Source of the DNA: a virus
Reading direction: 5' to 3' (one strand)
DNA: 44,032 nucleotides
Virus record (IMG/VR): IMGVR_UViG_3300049203_000098
Coordinates: 1 to 44,032 of that record
In this document: piece after piece, positions 21,865 to 30,309 of the stretch
How positions within the stretch are numbered: the first letter of the stretch is position 1
How the letters are laid out: every line of letters starts with the position of its first letter
Program-made: the position numbers and the translations under genes
Notes under the pieces: generated by a model
What the model was told of the DNA's origin: nothing
The model's database searches: none
Seen by the model: the letters and a program-made list of their open reading frames with translations, nothing else

Positions 21865-23375
21865 GCGGGCTCGACGTCACCACAGCGATGCGCGCGGCCG
21901 AGCGCGAGGCGGCCGAGGAGACCTTCGCCACGCTGCCCAGGGGCGAGCTGCTGCTCGGCTATCAGCAGCGCGTGCTCACCAAGCTCATGTCGGGCGTCTC
22001 GCTGCTCGTGATCGAGAAGAGCCGCCGTATCGGGCTCACCTGGGCGATGGCGGCCTATTTCGTCCTCGTCGCGGCGGCGCAGCGCTCGGCCGGCGGCGAT
22101 AATTGCTGGTACATGGGCTATGACATGGAGATGGCGCGCGAGTTCATCGACGCCTGCGCCATGTGGGCGCGCGCCTTCGGCATCGCCGCCGAGGATGCCG
22201 ACGAGGAAGTCCTCCACGATGACGACAAGCCGGTCGGCGCTTTCCGCATCCGCTTCTCGTCGGGCTTCAAGATCGTCGCGCTTCCGTCCGTCCCGCGGGC
22301 GCTGCGCGGCAAGCAGGGCAAGGTCGGCATCGACGAAGCCGCATTCCACAAGAATATCGGCGAGACGCTGAAGGCGGCGCTGGCGCTGCTCATGTGGGGC
22401 GGCCAGGTCATCGTCTGGTCGACGCATGACGGCGTCTCCAATCCGTTCAACATCCTGCTCGACGAGATCAAGGCCGGCGAGCGCAAGGGCGCGTGGATCC
22501 GCATCGATTTCGACGACGCGATCGCGGACGGTCTCTACGAGCGCGTCGCCCTGGCGGCGCGGATCAAGGGCCGCTCGATCCTCCCGAAGGAGGAATGGAT
22601 CTCGGACATCTTCGACACCTATGGCGAGGATGCCGAGGAAGAACTTCGCTGCATTCCGAAGGCGGGATCGGGCACGCTGATCAAGCCAGAGGATCTGGCG
22701 GCGTGCGAGCATCCCGAGGCGGGCCGCGCCGAGCTATACAGCGGCGGGCTTGCCTATCTCGGCCGCGACGTGGCGCGCCGCCGCGACGGCGCGATCCAGT
22801 GGACCTTCGAGCTCATTGGCGACGTGCTCTGGCTGCGCGATCGCTACGAGGAAGTCGGCACCAGCTTCGCGCACCAGGACGCGCATTTCGACCAGCAGTT
22901 CGCGACCAGGCGCATCGCCGCCGCCTGGATCGACCAGACCGGCATGGGCGAAAAGGTTGTCGAGGATGCCCAGCGCCGGCATGGCGAGACGCGCGTCGTC
23001 GGCCAGCTGCTCACCGGGCCGACCCGGTTGGACCTTGCCATCTCGCTCGCGGATCGCTTCCAGCGCGGGCTTATCCGAATTCCGCCCGATCCGATCATCC
23101 GCGCCGATTTCCGCGCCATCAAGCGGGCGGCCAGCGAAGGCGGCGGCGTCCGCATCGTCAATGACGGCGAGGTCCATGCCGACCGCTTCTGGGCCGCCGC
23201 GCTGGCGAGCCGCGCCGCCGATCTGCCCCAGGCGATGTATGCCTATCGCTCGGTGCCGAAGGCGCTCTGGGGCGAGCAGCGTCTCGACGGCGGCGATCCA
23301 GATTTCGAGAAGCGCCACCCGCAACGCAAATCGTCCCGCTCAAGCCACGGCCGCTTCGGCTCGGGCGCATTCTAG
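21861..23375 (+). CDS. Large terminase subunit (Mu gp28 type)
   Basis: 504 residues. The packaging ATPase has a Walker A-like SRRIGLTW at 54-61 and Walker B KVGIDEAAF at 154-162. The C-terminal nuclease region shows LGRDVARRRDG (D303) and WIDQTGMGEKV (D358), acidic residues expected for the RNase H-fold nuclease. It cuts the integrated or concatemeric DNA and drives it into the procapsid. GTG start from the overlap with the small terminase. Confidence 0.92.
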   Translation: MSGLDVTTAMRAAEREAAEETFATLPRGELLLGYQQRVLTKLMSGVSLLVIEKSRRIGLTWAMAAYFVLVAAAQRSAGGDNCWYMGYDMEMAREFIDACAMWARAFGIAAEDADEEVLHDDDKPVGAFRIRFSSGFKIVALPSVPRALRGKQGKVGIDEAAFHKNIGETLKAALALLMWGGQVIVWSTHDGVSNPFNILLDEIKAGERKGAWIRIDFDDAIADGLYERVALAARIKGRSILPKEEWISDIFDTYGEDAEEELRCIPKAGSGTLIKPEDLAACEHPEAGRAELYSGGLAYLGRDVARRRDGAIQWTFELIGDVLWLRDRYEEVGTSFAHQDAHFDQQFATRRIAAAWIDQTGMGEKVVEDAQRRHGETRVVGQLLTGPTRLDLAISLADRFQRGLIRIPPDPIIRADFRAIKRAASEGGGVRIVNDGEVHADRFWAAALASRAADLPQAMYAYRSVPKALWGEQRLDGGDPDFEKRHPQRKSSRSSHGRFGSGAF

Positions 23376-23385
23376 GATCTGATCA

Positions 23386-25053
23386 ATGGCCAACGAGCTC
23401 GCCCCGTTCATCGCCCCGAAACCGGCCGCCCTGGTCGATGCGCGCGGACGTCCGCTGCGCAATTCCGACCTAACCCGCGAGATCGCCGGGCCAAGCCTTA
23501 CCGGCGTGCGTTCGATCCATTCCGGCCATCCCGCCCAGGGCCTCACGCCCGAGCGCCTGGCGCAGATCCTCCGCGCGGCCGAGAATGGCAATGCCACCGC
23601 CTATCTCGAACTCGCCGAGGAGATGGAGGAGAAGGATCTCCATTACCTGTCCGTCCTGGGCACCCGGAAACGCGCCGTCTCGCAGCTGCCGATCGAAGTC
23701 GATGCCGCGAGCGATTCGGCCGAGGATGAGGCGGACGCGCAGATTGTCCGCGACTGGCTTGAGCGCGACACGCTCCAGTCCGAGCTGTTCGATATCCTCG
23801 ACGGCGTCGGCAAGGGCTACAGCGCCACCGAGATCATATGGGACATCGGCGAGCTCTGGCTCCCGGCGAAGCTGAAGCGGCAGGATCCGCGCTTCTTCGA
23901 GTTCGATCGCGTCGATGGCGAAACGCTGCTGTTGAAGGGCGACAGCGGCCTGCCGACGCCGCTCCAGGACTATAAGTTCATCGTCCATCATCACCCGGCG
24001 AAGTCGGGCATCCCCATTCGCGGCGGCATCGCCCGTGCCGTGGCCTGGGGCTATCTGTTCAAGAATTACACGCTCAAGGACTGGATGACGTTCCTGGAGG
24101 TCTACGGCCTGCCGCTCCGCATCGGCAAATATGACAATGGCGAAACCGAGCAGAATATCCGGCTGCTCGAGCAGGCCGTCGCCCAGATTGGCGCCGACGC
24201 CGGCGCGGTTATCCCGAAGTCGATGATGATCGAATTCATCACCTCGTCGGGAAGCGGCACGGGCTCGACGGACATGTACGAGCGCAAGGCCAATTTCATC
24301 GACCAGCAGGTCTCGAAAGCGGTGCTCGGCCAGACTTCCACGACTGACGCGCTCGCCGGCGGGCTGGGCTCTGGCCAGGCAACGACCCACAATGACGTCC
24401 GCGCCGATATCGAGACGGCGGATTGCGTCCAGCTCTCCGCCACGCTCAACCGCGACCTCGTCCGCCCGATGGTGATCTTCAACCGCGGCCCACGGAAGAA
24501 ATATCCCCGGCTGCGCATCGGCCGGCCCGATCCCGTCGACGTCGATAAGGCGCTCGCGTCGATCCAAGCCGGGGTGCAGCTCGGCGTGCCTGTTGCGGTC
24601 TCCACCTTCCGTAAATTGACCGGCCTGCCCGAGCCGGAGGCCGGCGAGGAGCTGCTCCAGGCGCCGCAGCCCGAAATCGCCCCGGAGAACGATCCTGAAG
24701 CGCCTGACGGCCCTGACCCTCGTGAAAAGGGGAAAGGAGGCCTCTTAGAGCCTCTTAAGGGGCAAAAACGGCCTGATAAGAGGCCGGTCGCCGCGGCCCT
24801 TTCCGATCGGCCAAGCGGCCCGGATGGCATCGACCGCGCCATCGACGAGCATCTCGACGATTGGGAGCGGCTCATCGAACCGATGCTGTCGCCGGTCCAG
24901 ACGCTGATCGAGGGCGCCTCCAGCCTGGAGCAGGTGCGTGACGGCCTCGCCGCAGCGATCGCCGCGATGGACACGTCCGCCGTCGCCGAGCTCATCGAGC
25001 GGGCCGGCTTCGGCGCGCGCATGGCGGGCAATCTCGAAAACCCGGAAGGCTGA
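23386..25053 (+). CDS. Portal protein (DUF935, Mu gp29 type)
   Basis: 555 residues. The signature sequence of the family is clear: LHYLSVLGTRKRAVSQLP, GYSATEIIWD, RGGIARAVAWGYLFKNYTLK, MTFLEVYGLPLRIGKYD. The portal forms the dodecameric vertex for packaging and head-tail joining. Between about 440 and 470 there is a Lys/Gly-rich linker (REKGKGGLLEPLKGQKRPDK) whose DNA holds three GGCCTCTTA-like motifs, perhaps inserted. The terminase lies upstream and MuF downstream, as in Mu. Confidence 0.93.
   Translation: MANELAPFIAPKPAALVDARGRPLRNSDLTREIAGPSLTGVRSIHSGHPAQGLTPERLAQILRAAENGNATAYLELAEEMEEKDLHYLSVLGTRKRAVSQLPIEVDAASDSAEDEADAQIVRDWLERDTLQSELFDILDGVGKGYSATEIIWDIGELWLPAKLKRQDPRFFEFDRVDGETLLLKGDSGLPTPLQDYKFIVHHHPAKSGIPIRGGIARAVAWGYLFKNYTLKDWMTFLEVYGLPLRIGKYDNGETEQNIRLLEQAVAQIGADAGAVIPKSMMIEFITSSGSGTGSTDMYERKANFIDQQVSKAVLGQTSTTDALAGGLGSGQATTHNDVRADIETADCVQLSATLNRDLVRPMVIFNRGPRKKYPRLRIGRPDPVDVDKALASIQAGVQLGVPVAVSTFRKLTGLPEPEAGEELLQAPQPEIAPENDPEAPDGPDPREKGKGGLLEPLKGQKRPDKRPVAAALSDRPSGPDGIDRAIDEHLDDWERLIEPMLSPVQTLIEGASSLEQVRDGLAAAIAAMDTSAVAELIERAGFGARMAGNLENPEG
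24739..24785. repeat. Cluster of GGCCTCTTA motifs in portal linker
   Basis: GGCCTCTTA at 24739-24747, GCCTCTTA at 24750-24757 and TAAGAGGCC (the reverse complement) at 24777-24785. The same 9-mer lies at 239-247 and 43552-43560, near the two phage ends. The cluster codes for a low-complexity linker, so it may have been inserted for its DNA rather than protein function. Confidence 0.5.
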
Positions 25054-25055
25054 TC

Positions 25056-26681
25056 ATGGTCGACGCGGTGCCGGTGCTGCCGCCGGAGGAGGCTCTGCGC
25101 TTCTTCCGACAGAAGGGCTTCGCGATCGGCTTCGCCTGGCAGGATGTCTGGCAGGAGGAGCACGCCCGCGCGTTCACGGTCGCCAAGGCGATGAGCCGCG
25201 ACCTGCTCGAAGAGATCCGCGCCGCCGTCGATCGCGCGATCGCGGACGGCGAGACGCTGGCGGAATTCTCGAAGCAGCTCCGTCCCGAGCTGGAGAAGCG
25301 CGGATGGTGGGGGCGGCGCTCGATGCTCGATCCGGCCACCGGCGAGCAGAAGATCGTCCAGCTCGGCAGTCCGCGCCGGCTGCGCACCATCTTCCAGACG
25401 AACATGCGCACGGCCTATGCCGCGGGCCGGTGGGAGCGGATCGAGCGGAACAAGTCCGCCTTTCCGTTCATCCGCTACACATCGGTGATGGACGGCCGAG
25501 AGCGGCAGCAGCATCACGACTGGCACGGCACGGTGCTGCCCGTCGATCATCCCTGGTGGGACACCCATTATCCCCCGTGCGGGTGGAATTGCCGCTGCAC
25601 GCCGCGCCCCATCAACCAGCGCATGCTCGATCGGCGCGGCTGGAGCGTCACGGAGAAGCCGATCGAATTCGATCCGGTCCCGTACACCAATCCGCGCACC
25701 GGCGAGGTGACCAAGGTCGAGAACGGGATCGATCCCGGCTGGTCCTACAATGTCGGCAAGGCCTATCTCGACGGCATCGCGCCTCCGCCTTTGCCGCGCT
25801 CGTTCGACGAAGGCGAGACGCCGGCCGCCGCCGGCGACGATCCGATTGACGCGTTCCTCTCCGTGTTCGGCGCGACGCGGCGCGGGCGTCTCTTCACCGA
25901 TGCAGGCGGCTGGCCGCTCGCCATCTCGGCCGGATGGTTTCGCGGGCCGGACGGCAAGGTGCGCCGGCCTGGTCCGGACGTGCCGGCCCTCGCCGCTGCG
26001 CAGGCGATCGCGCGTCCGGACGAGATACGCTGGCTGTGGATCCGCGACCGCAAGGGCGGCGCAACCCTGATGCGCCGCTATTTCGCCCGGCGCGACGGCC
26101 ACGGCACGATCGTCGACGTCGGCCGGATCGGTTGGCGCGCGGTGTCCGGCAAGGCGATCGTCTCGCCCAAGCGCGGCCTGGTGGTGTGGAGCCGGCCGGA
26201 GCCGATCGCTTCATCCTACAGCGCGCGCCAGCCGCGCGATCGCGCCGGCCGCTTCGCGTCGGTCGGCGGCAATCATTTCCTCGATCGAGTGGCGGGCGGA
26301 CGGACGGACGGTATCGGCCGCCATACGATGGGGCATGCCACGGACCATGTCGTCGGCAAGCTCGCGGCGATCGACGTTCCGGTCGCCAAGCGCCAGGTGA
26401 TGCTCGATGCCGGCTACAGCCGGAAGATCATCAAGCGGCACGGCGGCACGAGCGAGCTGGAGCGCGGGCAGGTGCCGGTCTCGCGCGGCGATCTGCTCAG
26501 CGCGACGCGCATTCTCAACAGCGCGGACGTCATTCGCCCCGGCAAGACGAAGGGGCCGCAGGGTCAAGCGCGGTTCGAGGCCGAGGCGTCGCATGGTGGG
26601 CATCGCTTCACCATCGTGGGCGAAGTCAGCCGCCAGGGAATCGGCATTGTGAGCATGTGGAAGCGAGTGCCGCGTGCCTGA
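25056..26681 (+). CDS. MuF-type head protein (gp30) with nuclease-like C-terminal domains
   Basis: 541 residues. Residues 1-190 are the MuF/SPP1 gp7 head morphogenesis domain, with the characteristic FIRYTSVMDGRERQQHH, WHGTVLP and PPCGWNCRCTPRPINQ (173-188). Residues about 262-385 (DAFLSVFGATRRGRLFTDAG, ARPDEIRWLWIRDR, LMRRYFARRDGHG) resemble the phage BECR-fold nuclease-like domains known to be fused to MuF proteins. Residues about 405-541 form a further domain ending FTIVGEVSRQGIGIVSMWKR, again a BECR-like strand pattern. Such tails may enter the host with the DNA as effectors. The second and third domain calls are family-level inference. Confidence 0.85.
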   Translation: MVDAVPVLPPEEALRFFRQKGFAIGFAWQDVWQEEHARAFTVAKAMSRDLLEEIRAAVDRAIADGETLAEFSKQLRPELEKRGWWGRRSMLDPATGEQKIVQLGSPRRLRTIFQTNMRTAYAAGRWERIERNKSAFPFIRYTSVMDGRERQQHHDWHGTVLPVDHPWWDTHYPPCGWNCRCTPRPINQRMLDRRGWSVTEKPIEFDPVPYTNPRTGEVTKVENGIDPGWSYNVGKAYLDGIAPPPLPRSFDEGETPAAAGDDPIDAFLSVFGATRRGRLFTDAGGWPLAISAGWFRGPDGKVRRPGPDVPALAAAQAIARPDEIRWLWIRDRKGGATLMRRYFARRDGHGTIVDVGRIGWRAVSGKAIVSPKRGLVVWSRPEPIASSYSARQPRDRAGRFASVGGNHFLDRVAGGRTDGIGRHTMGHATDHVVGKLAAIDVPVAKRQVMLDAGYSRKIIKRHGGTSELERGQVPVSRGDLLSATRILNSADVIRPGKTKGPQGQARFEAEASHGGHRFTIVGEVSRQGIGIVSMWKRVPRA

Positions 26682-26954
26682 TGTGCGAACCCCAGGCTGT
26701 TACGTCCGTGACGACCGCGGCGAGGCCGATATAACCCTTTGCGCTTAAATTTCCAAATCCTCTGCCTACAGCCCGGCGTTGTCTCCGTCGCGGTGGTCGA
26801 ATAAGCAGGTGCCGATGGCTCGCGGCCGATGCATCTTCCACCCGCCCACGGCTAGATTTTGCGCTCTCGACCGGCCAGCAAGAACCCGCTGAAATTCTTC
26901 ATCTGAGGCGCGCGCGTCGAGCGGCCCATAACCCCTTTCGAACGAACGGGGGAA
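26682..26954. other. Central intergenic region, possible gyrase-site analogue
   Basis: This 273-bp gap between gp30 and the protease gene is the longest non-coding stretch in the head operon and is visibly less GC-rich in parts (CTTTGCGCTTAAATTTCC near 26738). No gene is convincing. In Mu the strong gyrase site lies at the genome centre just before gene I, the same relative place. At 26932-26951 CCCCTTTCGAACGAACGGGG is an imperfect inverted repeat just before the protease ATG. Function is inferred from position only. Confidence 0.4.
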
Positions 26955-27992
26955 ATGGTGAAGCTCAAGGCCCAATCAGAGCTGGTTGTCGCTGCCGCCA
27001 CTGAGGTGGCGCTGGTCGATGGCGAACCGGCTCGCCGGGTGAAGCTGCTCCCCATCGGCACGATCGAGATGCGCGACGGCCGCGGGCCTTTCCAGATCCG
27101 CGATCGCGCGCACGCCCAGGCGGTGGTTGCCGCCACCCGCGAGTGGCTCGGCTCGGCGGACCTCATGTTCGATTACGACCACCAGGCGCTCTACGGCCCT
27201 CGCCCCGGTGTCGGTGGCACGGCGGTCGCAGCCGGCTGGATCAAGCCGTCGACCCTCGAAGTCGCCGATGACGGCATCTACGGCCAGGTCGAATGGACCG
27301 AAGCTGCCGCCGCCAAGATCAAGGCGCGCGAATATCGCTACGTCAGCCCGACTTTCATGGTCGACCAGGAGCGCGACGTCGTCCGCTTCAAGAATGCCGC
27401 GCTCGTGAACATCGGCGCGATAGACCTGCCGGCAATTGCCGCCGGCTTCATCCCAGGAGCAACCATGTCCCTGAAAGCGATTGCCGCGGCATTGGGCCTC
27501 GGCGAGGACGCGACCGAGGAGCAGATCCTCGCCGCGATCCAGAAGAAGAATGCGCCTTCCACCTCGCCGATCGCGATCGCGGCCGGCCTCGCGGAGAATG
27601 CCACGGTCGAAGAGATCGCGGCGGCCGTCACGGCGGCCAAGACGCCCGATCCCAAGAAGTTCGTGCCGATCGAGGTGGTCACGACAACCACCGAGCGGCT
27701 GAACGTCCTCGAAGGCGATCGGCGCGAGGCTATCGTCGCCGCGGCGATCAAGGAGGGCAAGCTCTCCCCGGCGCTGAAGCAATGGGGTCTCGACCTCATC
27801 GCCTCCAACGAGGCGAGCTGGAACGCCTGGTATGCGAGCGCGACGCCGATCGTGAACGGTCGCAGCGACATGCCGGGGAAGGACGCCGCCGGCAAGTTCA
27901 CCAGCCTCACGGCGGACGAGATCGCGGCCTGCGAAATGACCGGCCGCGACCCCGCCGATTACCTCCGGATCAAGAATGAGGAGATCGCGTAA
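26955..27992 (+). CDS. I: Phage prohead protease/scaffold (Mu I type)
   Basis: 345 residues. The N-terminal 160 residues match the Mu-like protease family: RVKLLPIGTIEMRDGRGPF, LMFDYDHQALYG, AAGWIKPSTLEV, YRYVSPTFM. It is expected to trim scaffold and capsid proteins during head maturation. The remainder is a helical, Ala-rich scaffold region that can be made separately from an internal start at 27465. GGGGGAA precedes the ATG. The stop overlaps the decoration-like gene. Confidence 0.9.
   Translation: MVKLKAQSELVVAAATEVALVDGEPARRVKLLPIGTIEMRDGRGPFQIRDRAHAQAVVAATREWLGSADLMFDYDHQALYGPRPGVGGTAVAAGWIKPSTLEVADDGIYGQVEWTEAAAAKIKAREYRYVSPTFMVDQERDVVRFKNAALVNIGAIDLPAIAAGFIPGATMSLKAIAAALGLGEDATEEQILAAIQKKNAPSTSPIAIAAGLAENATVEEIAAAVTAAKTPDPKKFVPIEVVTTTTERLNVLEGDRREAIVAAAIKEGKLSPALKQWGLDLIASNEASWNAWYASATPIVNGRSDMPGKDAAGKFTSLTADEIAACEMTGRDPADYLRIKNEEIA
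27465..27992 (+). CDS. Z: Internal in-frame scaffold protein (Mu Z type)
   Basis: An ATG in frame within the protease gene has a strong ribosome site, CCAGGAGCAACC, with AGGAG 5 bases upstream, unusual for chance in a coding region. It gives a 175-residue product (MSLKAIAAALGLGEDATEEQ...) made of helices, lacking the protease domain. Mu and lambda make their scaffolds this way. The product is inferred from sequence, not shown. Confidence 0.75.
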   Translation: MSLKAIAAALGLGEDATEEQILAAIQKKNAPSTSPIAIAAGLAENATVEEIAAAVTAAKTPDPKKFVPIEVVTTTTERLNVLEGDRREAIVAAAIKEGKLSPALKQWGLDLIASNEASWNAWYASATPIVNGRSDMPGKDAAGKFTSLTADEIAACEMTGRDPADYLRIKNEEIA

Positions 27993-28798
27993 TGGCGCTC
28001 AGCCAAGGTAAGAAGTCGCAGCGCTTCGCCGGCACCGGCCAGCTGAATGTCGGCCTCGTCGCGCTCGTCGCCTGCTATCAGGGCGGCATGGCGATGCTCT
28101 CGTCGGGCTATGTCCGCCCGGCCCGCACCGGCCAGGGCGGCAACGACCTCGCCAAGCTCGCCGACGTCGCCAATTCGCGCGTCATCGGTGTCTTCATGAA
28201 TTCGGAGACCGGCGGCGCGGCCGATGGCGACAAGACGGTCGACGTCGAGGAAGGCACCTGGCTGTTCAAGAACAGCGCCGGCGTCGACGCGATCACCGCT
28301 GCGCACGTCAACCGCTATTGCTTCGTCGTCGATGACGAGACGGTCGCCGGCCTGTCGGCGGGGGGCACCCGGCCGCGCGCCGGCATCGTCCGCGAGGTGG
28401 GCGCCGAGGGCGTCTGGGTCGAGATCGGCGCCGCCGCCGTCGCCGGCGCGCCGCGAACGATCCAGATCCCGTTCGCCATTAACGAAACCGACACGCTCGC
28501 CGGCACCTCGGCCGAGATCGTCTCGCCCGTCGCCGGCCGCATCAGCCGCCTCACCACGATCGTCCAGAAAGCGGTGACCACGGGCGGCGATGTGACCGCC
28601 GCGGTGGGCGCCACGGCCGTCGCCGGCCTCGCCTGCACGGTTGCGGACGGTGCGGCGAAGGGCAGCGTCGTCACTGACACGCCGACCGCGGGCGACGCCA
28701 GCACAGTCGTTGCCGCCGGTGACCGCATCCAGATCATTCCTGCGGCGGCCTTCGCCGGCGCTGGCGCGATCTCGGGCGTCCTCGAAATCACCTATTAA
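27992..28798 (+). CDS. Head decoration-like protein
   Basis: 268 residues between protease/scaffold and capsid genes, where Mu-like phages code for a small head protein. The sequence is beta-rich and Gly/Ala/Thr-rich, with an N-terminal region (GTGQLNVGLVALVACYQGG, then DLAKLADVANSRVIGVFMN) and a repetitive C-terminal beta domain (AVGATAVAGLACTVADGAAK). A capsid-stabilising role is inferred from position and composition. ATG overlaps the upstream TAA. Confidence 0.65.
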   Translation: MALSQGKKSQRFAGTGQLNVGLVALVACYQGGMAMLSSGYVRPARTGQGGNDLAKLADVANSRVIGVFMNSETGGAADGDKTVDVEEGTWLFKNSAGVDAITAAHVNRYCFVVDDETVAGLSAGGTRPRAGIVREVGAEGVWVEIGAAAVAGAPRTIQIPFAINETDTLAGTSAEIVSPVAGRISRLTTIVQKAVTTGGDVTAAVGATAVAGLACTVADGAAKGSVVTDTPTAGDASTVVAAGDRIQIIPAAAFAGAGAISGVLEITY

Positions 28799-28809
28799 GG
28801 AGCCGTCCC

Positions 28810-29709
28810 TTGCCCCAGAGAGTAGTCACCCAGGCCCTGCTCGACGCGCTCCGCGTCGATTTCGACGCCCGCTTCAAGGACGGCCGGACCAAGTCCAAGC
28901 CAGTCGGCGCGCTGATGTCAACCACCGTCTCGTCTTCGACAAAGATCACAACTTACGGCTTCCTCGGCGAGCTGCCGACCTTCCGGAAGTGGGTGGGCGA
29001 AAAGCGGATCAAGTCTGTCGAGGAGAAGGCCTACCAGCTCGTCAACGATCCCTACGAAGCGACCGTCGCGATCCACAAGCACCAGATCGAGGACGACAAT
29101 CTCGGCCTGTACCCAGCCATGTTCGAAGGCTGGGGCATGGAGGCGGAGCTCTGGCCGGATCGGTTGCGCTTCGACGCGCTCGCCCAGGGTCATTTGCGTC
29201 CGTGCTTCGACAACCAGTATTTCTTCGACAGCGATCATCCGAACTACGACGACGCCGGCACCACTTACTCGAACATCAACACTGCCGGCACGGTGCAGCC
29301 CTGGTATCTGCTCGACTGTTCGAAGCCGATCAAACCGCTCATCTTCCAGGAGCGCGAAAAGCCCCACTTCTGGTGGGTGAACGACCTGAAGGACAGCCAT
29401 GTTGCGCGCACCGGCGAGTTCACCGCCTTCGCCGAGGCGCGCGGCGCGTGCGGCTACACCATGCCGTTCCTCGCCTATCGCTCGACCGCCACGCTCAACG
29501 CCGCCAACTATGTCGCCGCGCGCGACATCATGGCCGCGTACAAGGATGACGTCGGCGATCCGCGCGGCATCCGGCCGACGCACATCGTCTACGGCGTGTC
29601 GAACCGCGCCGCGGCCGAGGCGCTGTTCCTGAAGCAGCTCAGCGGCGGCGGCGACAGCAACGAGCACTATAAGGCTGTCGAGCTCGTCTACGCCGACCGG
29701 CTGCCGTGA
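28810..29709 (+). CDS. T: Major capsid protein (Mu T type), TTG start
   Basis: 299 residues, similar in length to Mu T (305). Family blocks are clear: LRVDFDARFKDG, ITTYGFLGELPTFRKWVG, KHQIEDDNLGLYPAMFE, CFDNQYFFDSDHPNYDD. It forms the icosahedral HK97-fold shell. The only suitable start is TTG at 28810, with AAGGAG 7 bases upstream; this is odd for the most abundant virion protein. The stop overlaps the next ATG. Confidence 0.93.
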   Translation: MPQRVVTQALLDALRVDFDARFKDGRTKSKPVGALMSTTVSSSTKITTYGFLGELPTFRKWVGEKRIKSVEEKAYQLVNDPYEATVAIHKHQIEDDNLGLYPAMFEGWGMEAELWPDRLRFDALAQGHLRPCFDNQYFFDSDHPNYDDAGTTYSNINTAGTVQPWYLLDCSKPIKPLIFQEREKPHFWWVNDLKDSHVARTGEFTAFAEARGACGYTMPFLAYRSTATLNAANYVAARDIMAAYKDDVGDPRGIRPTHIVYGVSNRAAAEALFLKQLSGGGDSNEHYKAVELVYADRLP

Positions 29710-30233
29710 TGGGCGCGCTTCCGGGCACGCTCCGGCTCAAGTCGGAGCGGACGCCCTTCCGGCGGGCGGGGCTCGCCTGGGGGGCGGAGGATACGATCGA
29801 GGTCGATATCCGCGATCTCGACGGCGAGCGCTTGCTCGCGGTGCTGCGCGAGCCGGTGCTGACGATCGACCTGATGGAGCCTTCGGGCGAGTGGAAGCGC
29901 CTCGGCAAGGCCGAGCGGGCGCACTCGGCCGAGCAGCTCCAGTCGATCATCGACCAGGCGAAGGCGAACATGCCGGAGCCGCCACCGCCATTGCCCTCGG
30001 CCGAGCAGCTCGCCGCCGATCTCGCCGCCGCCCGCACCCGCGAGCTGCAGCTCTCGGACGTGAACGACGAACTCCGCGCGGATCTGCAGTCGTGGGTCGA
30101 GCGCGGCAGCAAAGCCGAGGCCGAAGTTCACGAGCTCAAGGACGAGATCGCCCAGCTGCGCCAGGCGATCAAAGCCAAGCCCAAGACACCCGAGAAGCCG
30201 AAGCCCGCGCTCGCACCGCAGGCCGACGCCTAA
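29709..30233 (+). CDS. gp35-like helical head-tail region protein
   Basis: 174 residues. N-terminal beta-like region (GTLRLKSERTPFRRAGLAWG, then VLREPVLTIDLMEP) is followed by a long charged coiled coil (about 95-160) and a Pro/Lys-rich tail. Position after the capsid gene and the N-terminal pattern fit the FluMu gp35 (HI1506-like) group. The coiled-coil extension is not usual for the family. Function unknown. Confidence 0.65.
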   Translation: MGALPGTLRLKSERTPFRRAGLAWGAEDTIEVDIRDLDGERLLAVLREPVLTIDLMEPSGEWKRLGKAERAHSAEQLQSIIDQAKANMPEPPPPLPSAEQLAADLAAARTRELQLSDVNDELRADLQSWVERGSKAEAEVHELKDEIAQLRQAIKAKPKTPEKPKPALAPQADA

Positions 30234-30235
30234 GC

Positions 30236-30279
30236 CGATCCGGAGCGGGGTTTCTACCCTGTTCCCCCGCTCCGGATCG
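30236..30279 (+). terminator. Strong hairpin between head and tail modules
   Basis: GATCCGGAGCGGGG (30237-30250) pairs perfectly with CCCCGCTCCGGATC (30265-30278) around a 14-base loop, with one more C-G pair outside. No T-run follows, so it is either a Rho-type or partial terminator, or an RNA stability/processing element that adjusts tail versus capsid expression. Confidence 0.6.
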
Positions 30280-30309
30280 CACCACTGACCCAAGGACGCT
30301 GCAACCGCG

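Noticed and set aside
20976-22712. Long minus-strand frame opposite terminase genes
   Set aside because: Opposes well-recognised small and large terminase genes; composition is that of an antisense shadow.
24102-26102. Long minus-strand frame opposite portal and MuF genes
   Set aside because: No motifs, and the plus strand holds conserved head genes throughout.
26626-26841. Minus-strand frame in the gp30-protease gap
   Set aside because: Partly antisense to gp30, no ribosome site, no protein-like pattern.
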